Part shown: in pieces, positions 20,899 to 31,847 of the stretch | Position numbering within the stretch: the first letter of the stretch is position 1 | Layout: every line of letters starts with the position of its first letter | Assembly: GCA_019828595.1 (NCBI GenBank) | Contig: JAHQRK010000006.1 | Span: 310,001-374,000, forward strand | Reading direction: 5' to 3' | Source: Aphanomyces cochlioides | Taxonomy: Eukaryota; Oomycota; Saprolegniomycetes; Saprolegniales; Verrucalvaceae | Length of the DNA: 64,000 bases | Made by a program: the position numbers and the translations under genes | The notes under the pieces: model-generated | Told to the model about the DNA's origin: nothing | What the model saw: the letters and a program-made list of their open reading frames with translations, nothing else | Database searches by the model: none

Positions 20899-23536
20899 GG
20901 ACCTGACCTGTAAAGGATTCTTCCTCCATAGCGTGGGGCAAGTTAGTCTCGTCATTGAAATCGTGCTGGCAAGTCGCGATGCTTTGCTCGAATTCGCATT
21001 TGCCATTTTCTAGTCAATAGTACGAGCTTCAGTAATCTGCTACAGACTTGCCTTCGAGCTGCTGCAGAGCGCATCAAATGTATACATTGTAATTTAGACT
21101 AAGGGGAAGTTTTGACCGCCAACACACAAATAATTCCCCCCGTTGTTGACTGTATTCAAACGAATCCTTCTTGCTGCTGTTGCTCTTCACCTTGAGAGAA
21201 TTTTAAAATATTTTGAGTGGAACCAACGTGACTCTCACAAGCAGATTCGACCTTCTTTGGGCAAAATGCAAGAAATTTATTGTCGCTACGATGCGAGGCT
21301 AAGCCACTAAAACACCAAAATCATTTCCCCCTCAGGATATAATTCACTGTCATCGAACAACTAGAAAACGTTTCCTTTCCTCATGAAGAATCCATCAGTC
21401 AACACGACATTTATGCGTGGATTGCCATGATGAAAGCCATCTAATTGGGTCTTCGACTACCCAACTATAATAGCTCCATCATAGAACGAATCGTTCTTTA
21501 CTTTGGACCAACAATATCGTCAGACCAACTGGAAAGAGATAGGCGTACTGCATTGTCCATCATCAGTTCGTCCAGACCCGAAGCCAATCATCTTTTATAA
21601 CGCGTTCAGCATGGTTGTAGTCGAGCACCCTTACTGGCACACACGACCCTTTCCCTACAGTGTAACTGTGCGAACAAATCAACTGACCAGATTCGATATT
21701 GTTGACAGCCCGGCTCGCAACATGCCATCTCATTTCGCCAGGCCCACACTGCTCTGTTTCAGCGTGCCTGTCTCGCAGCAAACTTGACTCAGGCTCCATT
21801 CAACTTTACAATCAGTATACAATAAAAAAGCTTACGAACCACTGAACAATACTGGTAGAGGACAGTCCAGCACTTTGCCTTTCTTCCTGATTGCCATATG
21901 AATATTTCCAACAGTTCATGTGGACTGAATCGCCCAGGACACGAGGATTGTACTTGAGAGAGCTCTTCAATCGCGTGGGCCCTGCGAAAGACGTCTCAAA
22001 GAATGTCCTCATGAAACATCGAACTTGCCAATCAACATATCGTTTTCCCGAAACGAGTGTAACTTGTGCTGTGTACAAATTGTAGATTTCTCGAGATTGC
22101 ATACACACAGTCACGCTTGTGGACATATCATATCAGCTCAAGCGAGATACAAGTTCCACGCTCACGCCCAAGAGTGCCTTGTCGGAGCTGAATGCGTGTT
22201 TTGGGGGTGCCACACACGCATCAATGGATGGCAAACGGACATGCGGATAAAAAATGACCTCCATTTACCTCCAATTCAGAATGTCAAAGACACCAACACA
22301 GCGACTCTGTCGTTCCCTGTATTCATAGACGGCTTCTATAAATCATTATCCTGGATGGTGGCATCTTGCAGGAACAGGACGCAGCTCAATACCCCTCATC
22401 GCGATTTGTTAGTGTTTTATCATTGTGGCTGGTGTTGGAGGAAATAAAGTCGAGAAGACATCTGCGCTTGGTAACTGTGCTTGACAAAGAAAAAGTTGTT
22501 TTAATGACATCACGGGCAAAAAATTGGCTTGGCAACGTGTGCAAAGAGAATATGAACGTCCTTGTTTGAAGAGCATCCCCAGCGGCAACGCAGCAACGCG
22601 TGGCATGCAGCACAAAAGCAACACACAGATTCCATCTTCATTTGTTCGAGCTCCGAGCTTCCGAAAGCGTCAATCGGCTTTTGCACCAACTCTAGATTCA
22701 AGGGATCCATGGATCGCAACAGGCGACGGCGTTTATGAGTTTGGGAGCTCTGAGGGGTTCACTCTGTTGCTTCCAAGTCCAATTAATTGACGCGATTCCC
22801 TTTCAGCATACGAAAAAGAATACGAGGAACCTCCAAATACATGGAAGATGCAGCCTATTGAGCAATATTTGACATGTAATGATGATGGGTTTTCGTCTCA
22901 TGGAATACTGTGCCCATAGCACAAAGTGGGGGATTCCACTGGACGAGATTCTGAATGTGAATTCCATGCTCATCCGCCGATAATGCAAGAAAATGCATCG
23001 CAAAGCGACAGGAGATAGCCAAAAGCTGCTTCACTTTATCAATGCTGTCATGTGATTTCAAGTCGTCAGCACAACTTGCGTCTTCGATCTCATGATCTTC
23101 TCAGCTCTGAATGCCCTTGGTGGCACAGCGTGCAACTGATCTGACAACATTCCCACGACAGCTTGGAGTGTCCCCGACTTCCTCCATCGTCCCGACATTC
23201 TCAAGTTCGCATTCGACATCCACACGTCGTTCGTATCCTTTGAACGCTCCACTGGGAGTAAACACCTACATGAACGGCTTCATCATAAAGCGTTTGTCGC
23301 TTTATCCATAGTATGAAGTGAAGCTTGTCACGTGCTTGCCCTGTCGACCCAAGTTGCCGACGAGTTTCTCCTCATCCGCAATCTGCCTGAACAATTCTGT
23401 GGAGCACGCTCATCTGGTCGTCGTTCCAGCTCGACAGAAAAGTTTCAATGTATCTCACGCCAGTGAAGTACAGTGTACAGTATGCGGTTCAACTTGGGGA
23501 TTTTATTGCCATTTGGAAATTAGACAACTCGACGGC
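20899..23536. other. gene-poor region upstream of paralog B
   Basis: No intact gene was recognised in these 2.6 kb. Fragments such as YLRELFNRVGPAKDVSK (plus, about 21948) suggest decayed transposon coding sequence. The first ATG of the open frame reaching paralog B lies at 23318, but the paralogs support the start at 23537. The promoter of B must lie in the last few hundred bases. Confidence 0.25.
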
Positions 23537-26236
23537 ATGGGAGTGTCTGACAACGTGTCATCGTGGAGTGCTTTTATCACCAGCGTGCTCGTGACGACGG
23601 AGACGATCATGGGTCAAAGCGATCTCAGTATTGGCTTTTATGCCGTGTTCGAAGCCTCCATGGGTATTGTGCGACTCGTGGACACTTTCCAAACAAACAA
23701 AGAGGATATACAAGTGACTGCTGTGTTCGTGGCGGAAGTGACTCAATGCGTTATCGAAGGAAAAGCCACGGCGGCGGGGTGGACGGACAGACATGCTTCC
23801 TACCTCGAGAATACACTCAAAGACCTCCGAGAATACTTGGAAGATCTTCAAATCAAGTCTTCGAATTGGCTTCAACAAGCGTACAACGAAGTTGAACAGA
23901 TCTCACGTGCTGAGAGCATCGCACGTGACCTCGAGAGGCACAATCAAAACGTTTTGAATGCCACCGAGGTTCTTCAGCTCAATTTACAAATTCGACGGGA
24001 TCTAATTACCGACGAAACGCATGACGCGGTGAAAAGTCAGTCAAATTGCTCAAAGCATTCAAAGATGACTTGGAGCAAACGAATGATACCTTAACCAACT
24101 ATGCGAGTAAACTGGATGCAGTTCTCGAAGTGGGCATCCTCCTTGTCAGGACTTTGGAGCACTATGAAAGCGAAGTCAGGCTGCGCTATCGACGAGCTGA
24201 TCCCGAAGTAGTCCAGTCGCTTGAAGAGCTCCAACGCCAAGTGGATTTGAAAGCACACAGTCAGAAAAATTCCTCAACGCCTCTGAATCTGAAAGAGCAC
24301 ATTCAAACATGGATGCTTGCGTCCATGATGGTCGAATTTGACAGAGGTAAACTGATTGGCCAAACTGCCACGGCCGAAGTGTTCAAAGGCACATACCTTG
24401 GCAAACCTGTGGCTGTTAAGTGCTTTCGTGGCCTCCTCAATACGGATTCGTATGATCTCGAGCGTGATATCGTCCGTGAAATCAGTCAATGGTCCAAGGT
24501 ATCTAAGCTTCCTCATGTGCTGGAGCTCAAGGGGGTTTGTACAAAAGTGTCAAGACCGCTTATTGTGAGCCAGTGGTGTCCGCATTCGCTCGAGTCTTAC
24601 TTGGAGAAACGCCCCAGTAGCCTTCTGTCCATGGTGTACCAGATGATCCTCGCTATCGTTTCGATTCATGGAGAAGGCGTTGTCCATGGTGATATCAAGA
24701 CTTCAAATTTCCTCGTCGACGATGAAAATATTCTCAAGTTGACAGATTTTAGTCTAGCCAAGGCAGCGATCACGACAATGTCGCGTCATGTGTCAAAGAA
24801 TGATCAACCTGGGCAAATAATCAACTGGATGAGCCCTGAGATGCGATTTCAAGCGCGCAAAGCTGGAAAATCAGCCGATATTTGGTCCTTTGCAATGACT
24901 GTATCTTATTTGCTTTCAAAAGAAATTCCATACCAAGATGGGACCAATTCTCAAATTGAATAAGCGTTGAAGAGCGACCACGATCGACCACAACGCCCTG
25001 CCAATTTCAATCCTGATTTGTATCCTCTTTGGAATCAATTGGAAAGATGCTGGTTGAAAGAAATATCCGAGAGACCAACAGCCCAAAATCTCCAAAAGTT
25101 TATGGAGGATACGTACATCCATCGAGCTCCCCGTGTTCCTGAAAACCTGGTCATTCATGTCCATTCTGCCTATGATCTTCCGAAACCCAAAATGTTCGGC
25201 AAACTGACCCATATGTGGAAATTGGATTGAACGGCGAGACGCATACTTCACCAACGGACGCTAAAAACTACACTGCGCCGCAGTGGAACTCTCTTATTCA
25301 ATTGGGATCCTCTTCCGAGCTTGACATGAATGGAAAGGTTGAAATCCGAGTGATGAATGAGTCCAAGCGCAATTATATCGCCTCTGTACCGGACATTGCT
25401 CTTCGCCAACTTTTCGTAGAGAGAAAGCACAACAACAACGAAAAGAGCCGACACCACAAGCGGGGATTCCAACTTCATCCACAAGGTCACGTCGCTATCG
25501 ACGCTTTCATTGTGAAGCATGATGAGCCTGAGTCAGCCCCCCCACAGCGTATTGACATGATGCGTATTTGTGCCGTCAAGGGCGCCAAAGATATTGACTT
25601 GGACTGCAATGAATCTTCACGCGTCAAGACTGGTGTCTGCTTTGTTGGTTCGTTTGCTCAGGCAAATCTACTTTGATCAACTCACTGCATGGTCATAAGG
25701 TTTGCGCTACAAGTGATCAAGGAGACTGCACGCAAGAGGTGACTCACGTAGGACAGCCCTTGGGTCTCAGTGCCGTCGATACTCCAAGTTTCCCCATGGA
25801 CGGTGACAACACACCTATCACTCGTGCCCTCAATAGCTGTCGAGTCGCTGTCATTGTGTTCGAAAAACGAGTTGCAGAAATCCTGGAAGTTGCCAAGTTG
25901 GCGCAGTCTGCTGACTGTCAAATCATTTTCGTGAGAAACAAAAGGGGATTATTGCCTCATTTGCTTGATGATCCAACGACAAATCTGGCAAGCTACGCAA
26001 CATCGACTCTCAACAAAGACAGCAACGATATTCAACGCCTCCTTGGATTGACTACTTGCAAAAACTTTTATATTGACGCCCGAGCTGTCCTTCGAGCGCG
26101 GTTGGCTGAAGGGGAACCCGTTCAGCTTGAGTTTCTTGAGGCATGGATTGCTCTGGTGGAAGCCATCAGGATAGCCAACGGCAATCCTCTCAGTCATACG
26201 GAGCGCACGGACCTTAAGTTTATTCCTTACAATTAA
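23537..26236 (+). pseudogene. paralog B: kinase-C2-GTPase fusion, broken by frameshifts and a stop
   Basis: This copy has the same architecture as its tandem neighbours, starting MGVSDNVSSW. Comparison with copies C and D locates four lesions. One A is missing in an A-run near 24034 (after DAVK). An in-frame TAA at 24961-24963 stands where the others have Asn in IENAL. One base is missing near 25206, just before the C2 DPYVE motif. One base is missing near 25655 inside the P-loop, before GKSTLIN. Each piece is otherwise well conserved. The kinase has VAVK, HGD instead of HRD, and DFS instead of DFG. The GTPase end is intact to the stop at 26236. It is a recent pseudogene, or less likely an assembly with base-call errors, since three of the four lesions are single-base losses. 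Confidence 0.85.
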
Positions 26237-26575
26237 TCAAATGCCAACAAACTTCATTACCATTTTATTAGAGCTTGAGTTTCTCATGTCAAATTCTCAC
26301 GGGGCTTCAAGTCGATGTTGTCAAATACAAGACAGGTTGATTGCCCACGTTGCTCTGTCGATGAGCACCAGTCTCCCCCTCTTATCCCCCGAGAGAATAA
26401 GGAATGTCGAGACTTCCCCAGCCAAGTTAATTGCACAAGCCAATATGAATTGTCTTGAAGCATAAGACAGGCAAGGATCCAATTCATCATTCTCTCATGG
26501 TGACTCAGCTCGGCATACAACAACTATAAAGCGATGCTATTCTCGTTGAATTGAAGTAACCATGGTGCAATTTTA
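26237..26575. repeat. 3' flank of B homologous to the 3' flank of C
   Basis: Patches here match the sequence after copy C (about 31848-32245) in order. Examples are GAAGCATAAGA near 26458 and 32028, and GATGCTATTCTC plus ATGGTGCAATTTT near 26533 against GATGATATTCTC plus GGGGTGCAATATTT near 32190. The duplication unit that made the array therefore included about 330 bp of 3' flank. Confidence 0.6.
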
Positions 26576-26642
26576 AATGACCAATGGATGGAAGGCGTCT
26601 CATTCTCAGCAGCGGACGCTTGAGCAGAAATGACGATTGAAG

Positions 26643-27023
26643 TTAATGATCAATGGTATTATTAAATATTTCAGTAAATTGATTCTGCTGTCGATTGTAT
26701 TTCACCACTTCTTGTGGTTTCTCTTGCAACTCATCTGGGCGACCATGAATTAAAAGCTGCGCAGTAACGACCAAAATATAGCTGACCTTTGACGATGGCT
26801 TTAAGGCTAGGACAAGCACAAATAGGTCCCTTTCGGCGACTGGTATTAAGCCAGAGAAGCTCAAAGCACAGGGCAAACTGCGTCGCTTCCAACCCCTCAG
26901 GAACACCAACGACATTTAGTCGAAGTTGTAAGAATGAAAAGGAGCGCAGAGGACGGAATGTTTGAAGGCCGATGCGCTCTGCAATATCCCACACACGAAT
27001 GCTGCGAGCTTCCGAGTTGATAG
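26643..27023 (-). pseudogene. WD-repeat-like gene fragment
   Basis: The minus strand reads SEARSIRVWDIAERIGLQTF followed by RPLRSFSFLQLRLNVVG without a start or a proper end. IRVWDIA is a WD-repeat type ending. It abuts, head to head, a second WD fragment at 27060-27350 through a fold-back. The parent gene was not identified with certainty. Confidence 0.4.
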
Positions 27024-27065
27024 CGATGATGGCTATCAACTCGGAAGATCGCAGCATTCGTATGT
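26992..27065. repeat. fold-back (33-bp arms, 7-base spacer)
   Basis: Left arm 26992-27024 and right arm 27032-27065 are near-perfect reverse complements around GATGATG. Mismatches are confined to a few positions (GAGC versus GATC; one base near the outer end). It marks the junction between two oppositely oriented gene fragments and looks like a rearrangement scar. Confidence 0.85.
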
Positions 27066-27350
27066 GCTTTATTACTGGAAGCGTTTGCAGTCGCATTGGT
27101 TTTTGGTATTTTTGGCATTTGATCTGGATAGCAATATGAATTGTCAAATAGACATTCTGTATCAAGCATTGTATATTCTCGCCGTCAGAACGATTTTACA
27201 AGCTTGTCACTTCAGTCAATCGATGGTGTGGAAAATTCACTTCTCGCCGTGGGGGACGCAGCAGGACGAGTTTATATAGTAATTGGCTGGTTTGCTCAGC
27301 AGCATGAACAATTTATCATCAGCTCTGAGATCTCGCTTAAGTCCACACCT
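27060..27350 (+). pseudogene. truncated inverted copy of the EF-hand/WD gene
   Basis: The plus strand here matches the reverse complement of 60250-60550, inside the minus-strand EF-hand/WD gene. Shared blocks include CTTTATTACTGGAAGCG, AATATGAATTGTCAAATAG (one mismatch), TTCTCGCCGTCAGAA, ACAAGCTTGTCACTTCAGTC and GGGGACGCAGCAGGAC. Part of an intron is retained with a deletion, so this is a DNA-level copy. Confidence 0.85.
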
Positions 27351-28010
27351 CCTTAATTCTCGCAGGAGACGTGCGGCTGTGTCTGGCAGAGTTTGATAAA
27401 GAAGTTGGGTCTCACTGCCTATCAAAGTCATTGGGGGCGTAGAGATCAGGACATTGCTCATTGAGGCAAACAATTGAGTAAATTCTTCGAAACCTAAAAT
27501 TTATGACTCATTTAGCGTCTTTGTCGCTACAAACCATTGTCATTGATAAGATCAAGAGCGCCCTTCCTTTTTGTCCTTGCCTATGTCAGCATTTAGTGGT
27601 CCTTTGCCGCTCTTCATCCGGTCAAGGACAAGTGGATCCACAAGAGCATGACGGGGCTACTTTCGCGTTCTTGTAGGTCGTTGTCCCTCATGCGCTTCTA
27701 AGAGTGTCGCCCCTTTCATTTTGAAAATATTATTGACCGTGCAATGTTGAAATCATTGGCGAGTTCTCTCTGGCTTATACTGCCTGAATCCGCCCGGTGA
27801 ATCAATAGCAGCTTCTCGGCGAGACTTTTTTCCAGTGAGGACATTTGTGTGATTTGGTTTTCTCACGCTGTGTCGTGCCTTCAACTTCAGTTCTGACTTC
27901 TTCATGATGGAATCAACCTGGTGAAAACCCTACACCCCCCAGACCAATGTGTAAAACCATAACCCCCCTTCAACCCACTCAGGAGAACTACCAACTCCAT
28001 GACGAGGAAG
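27351..28010 (-). pseudogene. truncated copy of the pogo-derived gene
   Basis: The minus strand matches 57737-58574 with indels. The 5' leader with GGGGGTGTAGGGTTT, the helix-turn-helix region (GTATAAGCCAGAGA) and the short intron with flanking AGGTTTCGAAGAAT are all present. Because the intron is retained, it is a genomic duplication rather than a retrocopy. It joins directly to the WD fragment at about 27350. Confidence 0.85.
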
Positions 28011-29144
28011 CTCTTCAGCCAAATCAAGTCAGCGTTTATGTCATTCAAAAGCAAGAATTGCGTTTTAGTTCCTTCGAAATTCAGTCTGGGTGGTGGATAG
28101 TGGAGGAAGAAATATTCCATGTCTACAGACACACACACACTGTGGACTGTTTTCACACATCCAAATGAATGCCTTGCAAGCTGCAACCTATTGGGAAACC
28201 TGACGAAATGATACAGAAACATTGCAATTCTACAGTACAGTGTAGATTGCATATCACTGCTGAGTGATTTCATGTGTGAGATGCCAACACAGTCGTCGTT
28301 TTACGATCTTCGCAGGCTTTCCTGTTCCTTGAGAAATTCAACGGGACAAAGAAGACCACGCTGCTTTTGGAAACGATAATCAAGTCAAAGAGCAAATCAG
28401 CCGAGCATATTTCACTCCTGTTGGAAAGGTTGATAAACTTTGTATAAACTTTGGCAGGTTTAGTGACTCAAAACTGATGCATTTGGTAACAAGCTCGCAA
28501 GGACGAGAGGCTGGGAAAAGCCTCGCCATGGCTGTGAATCATTTTTTAGTGGTTGTATCGAACGAAAAGAGCAGCTCCCATCTCGCCATATCCATCTGTC
28601 AAAGTTCAACAGCTGGCTCACCCATGGAGAAGGTGAATGCAGCTGGTGGTCCACGAGGCACTTCATCACTATTAATACTGCACATCCGACTGCGGTAGTT
28701 ACCCATATACAGTACCAGGTACTTGGTAGGGTGGGAGAAGGTTCGTCCAGCCCAGTCTTACAAATAATTTTGGGTCGAGCAACTCACTTGCCACTCGACC
28801 AGGTTGGAGTTGTCATTTATTTTGACACAAAGGTTATCACGCAGCATAAGGTCCTGCTTGTGATACACAAATGATCATATGCTTGGATGCAGCGCGTTGT
28901 GTCTCCATCAGCGTTGAAAACACTTCATTGCGGATATTGTCGAGCATCACAGTGTAAGAGCCAACAACTTTCTGTCCTCCATTGAGGAGATGTAGTAGAT
29001 GTATGAAGAGAGGATATAAATTTATAGAGTTATTACTGCTCTGTGGAGCAACTGCAAAATTGAATTCATGATCATGTGGTCGGGAATGAAGAGATTTCCA
29101 CACTGACTTGGAAGTCATTCTCAAATTAGCGCTAACCAGGACAG
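28011..29144. other. intergenic region upstream of paralog C
   Basis: No gene was recognised. Several short frames occur on both strands without domain motifs. The promoter of paralog C lies somewhere in the last few hundred bases; no TATA box or repeated motif was evident. Confidence 0.3.
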
Positions 29145-31847
29145 ATGGGGATCTCCGCCGGTAACTCTTCTTGGCTTGAAATACTCGCGAGCGTGATTAC
29201 GGCGTCTGACGCTGCGAAGAATGAAAGTGGTCTCAATACTGGCATCTATCTTGTCCTCGATGCTGCGATCCACGTTATGCAATTGGTCTCGACATTCCAG
29301 ACGAACAAAGAAGATTTTCAAGTCACGGGTCTCTTTGTGGCTGAATTGACGCAGACTATCGTGGATGGGAGAGAATCTGCTGGATGGGCAGACAGTGATG
29401 TTGAATTCCTTGCGACCACGCTTCGAAATCTCCAAGAGTACTTGGAAGATCTTGAATCCAGCTCGAAAAATATCTTTCAACAAGCAATTGATGGAGCTGT
29501 ACAAATTGCAACAGCGGAGCGCATTGCGGCAGACCTTGAGCGACACAATCAACATGTCCATACGGCAGCGACGGCTCTTCAACTGAAGTTACAAATCAAA
29601 CGGGACATGGTAATCGACGAGACAAACGATGCCGTGAAGAAATCGATCAAAGTGATGAAGGGATTCAAAGAAGAGTTGGAACACACCAATGAGCACATGT
29701 CCAATTATACCAGCAAGCTGGATGCAATTCTCGAAGCCGCGATTCAAGGAATGAGGACGATGGAAATATATCATCAAGAGGTGAAAGACCGCAATCGAGC
29801 ACCGGAACCTGAAGTGGTCCAATCGCTAGAAGAGCTACAACGTATCATAGACGAAAGAGCACAGAAAGAAAGAAACTCCTCGGCGCCAATCGACCTCACA
29901 AGGGTTGTAAAGCGATGGATGATCGCGTCTACGATGGTCGAAGTCGACAACAACAAAATAGTCAGCAAAAAACCAACGACTACAGTGTACCAAGGAAGAT
30001 ACAACAACCAGATTGTGGCTATCAAATGCTTTCAAGGTGTTCTCAATACTGACTCGTACGATCTGGAGCGTGATATCGTCCGTGAGGTCACGCAATGGGA
30101 AAAAGTTTCCAAGTTCCCTTTTGTTTTGAAACTGATCGGTGTGTGCACAAAAGTTTCCAGGCCCCTTATCGTGAGCGAATGGTGCCCTTTCACTGTCGAG
30201 TCATACTTGGAAGCGCGACCCAACCGTCTTCTTACAATCATTTATGAGCTGATTTGTGGGCTTGTGTCTATTCATGAAGCTGGAGTCGTTCATGGCGATC
30301 TGAAGCCTTCGAATATACTCTTGACAGATGAACATCACGTCAAGATCACAGACTTCAGCTTAAGCAAATCTGCCGTCACTACGATGTCTCGTCAAACTCG
30401 TAAAGACCCAGAGGGTATCGTGATCAACTGGACTAGTCCTGAGATGCGTTTTCAAGCGAGAAGAGCTGGCCGGCCAGCTGACATATGGTCTTTCGCCATG
30501 ACAGTCTACCAGATCCTCTCCAGAAAAATACCCTACGAAGGACGGTCGACTTTTGATATTGAAAATGCATTGAGAGGTGACAATGATCGCCCACAGCAAC
30601 CTGCCGACCTAAATCCCGCGCTGATCCCACTCTGGACAGAATTGCAAAGATGCTGGCTGAAAGAACCACAACAACGTCCAACAGCACTGGACTTTAAGAA
30701 GTTCATGGAAAATGAGTACATCGCTAAGACTGAAGAAAACACGCCAGGAAGTCTAGTTATTCATGCCAGGTCTGCCAATGGTCTACCAAAAACCCAAATG
30801 TTCGGGACACAAGATCCATTTGTTGAAGTTAAATTTGACGGCAAAACGTACAAGACGTTGGCACATGATAATGGCCACACTACACCGAAATGGAATTATC
30901 TCCTCTCTGTGACAGCCCCAACCAAGCTTGATCTCACCGCGGAAGTTCAAGTCCGAATCATGAATGAAAATTTCAAGCTGTTGGGCCACAAAGAAATCGC
31001 ATCTGCGATGAATCTCTCAATTGGTGACCTCCTCGAAGCTCGCCGACAGAACGCTAACTCTAGCCATCCAAATTACCGACGAGGATTTCCTCTTCACCCA
31101 AAGGGGCGCATCATCATTGACGCTTTCGTCTTGGGCGAGGAAACAGTGCCGAGAACTCCAAGTCCTATCATCATGAAGCGTATCAGCGCAGTCAAAGATG
31201 CACAAGAATTTGGCGTTCCATCGTCATGTATCAGGTCCGCTGTCTGCATCGTTGGCCCGCTTGCCGTCGGCAAATCGACTTTGATCAATACAATCTTTGG
31301 GCGCCAAGAATGTCCCATGAGTCTCTGGGGAGGGTGCACCCAAGACATTCAATGCGTTGGAGAGGCTTGCAGTCTAACGCTCATTGACACTCCAAGCTAT
31401 CCATTTGCTGGCGACATAGCACCCCTCAGGACAGCTTTCCAATCATGCCAAGTGGTCGTCGTTGTCTTTGAAAAACAAGTCGCAGAAGTGTTGGAAGTTG
31501 CTGAGATGGCAAAGTCATACGGCTGCTCTCTAGTGTTCGTTCGCAACAAGAGAGAATTGCTGCCCCTCGTGGGTGAGGCGACAAAGTCGGATCTCACAAG
31601 CTTGGCAACGTCGATCCTCAACAAAGACAACTATGACATCCAGAGCCTTCTCAAATTACCTGATTGCCCCAACTTCTATATTGACGCACGTGCAATCCTG
31701 CAAGCGCGCTTGACTGAAGGTGTAAAAGTGAAGCTTGAGCTTCTAGAATCATGGATTAGAATGGTTGAGGCTATCAGAAGAGCTGTCGGAAACCCTGTCT
31801 CCCGTACCGAGCACACAGATCTCAGAGCGAGTATTATGTATGAGTAA
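29145..31847 (+). CDS. paralog C: helical bundle-pseudokinase-C2-GTPase fusion
   Basis: This is an intact intronless gene of 900 aa beginning MGISAGNSSW. The N-terminal helical bundle (about 1-265) contains FQTNKEDFQVTGLFVAEL and the conserved LEELQRI helix. The kinase-like domain (about 268-525) keeps VAIK (K294) but has a glycine-free loop (VSKKPTTTVYQG), HGD in place of HRD (D385), and DFS in place of DFG (D403). This combination suggests a pseudokinase or very weak enzyme. The C2 domain (about 533-665) has FGTQDPFVEV and a MNENF loop where calcium-binding C2 domains usually have Asp. The GTPase P-loop spans 704-711 (GPLAVGKS, K710), followed by IDTPSYPF and VRNKREL. It lies 2.9 kb downstream of broken copy B. 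Confidence 0.92.
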   Translation: MGISAGNSSWLEILASVITASDAAKNESGLNTGIYLVLDAAIHVMQLVSTFQTNKEDFQVTGLFVAELTQTIVDGRESAGWADSDVEFLATTLRNLQEYLEDLESSSKNIFQQAIDGAVQIATAERIAADLERHNQHVHTAATALQLKLQIKRDMVIDETNDAVKKSIKVMKGFKEELEHTNEHMSNYTSKLDAILEAAIQGMRTMEIYHQEVKDRNRAPEPEVVQSLEELQRIIDERAQKERNSSAPIDLTRVVKRWMIASTMVEVDNNKIVSKKPTTTVYQGRYNNQIVAIKCFQGVLNTDSYDLERDIVREVTQWEKVSKFPFVLKLIGVCTKVSRPLIVSEWCPFTVESYLEARPNRLLTIIYELICGLVSIHEAGVVHGDLKPSNILLTDEHHVKITDFSLSKSAVTTMSRQTRKDPEGIVINWTSPEMRFQARRAGRPADIWSFAMTVYQILSRKIPYEGRSTFDIENALRGDNDRPQQPADLNPALIPLWTELQRCWLKEPQQRPTALDFKKFMENEYIAKTEENTPGSLVIHARSANGLPKTQMFGTQDPFVEVKFDGKTYKTLAHDNGHTTPKWNYLLSVTAPTKLDLTAEVQVRIMNENFKLLGHKEIASAMNLSIGDLLEARRQNANSSHPNYRRGFPLHPKGRIIIDAFVLGEETVPRTPSPIIMKRISAVKDAQEFGVPSSCIRSAVCIVGPLAVGKSTLINTIFGRQECPMSLWGGCTQDIQCVGEACSLTLIDTPSYPFAGDIAPLRTAFQSCQVVVVVFEKQVAEVLEVAEMAKSYGCSLVFVRNKRELLPLVGEATKSDLTSLATSILNKDNYDIQSLLKLPDCPNFYIDARAILQARLTEGVKVKLELLESWIRMVEAIRRAVGNPVSRTEHTDLRASIMYE

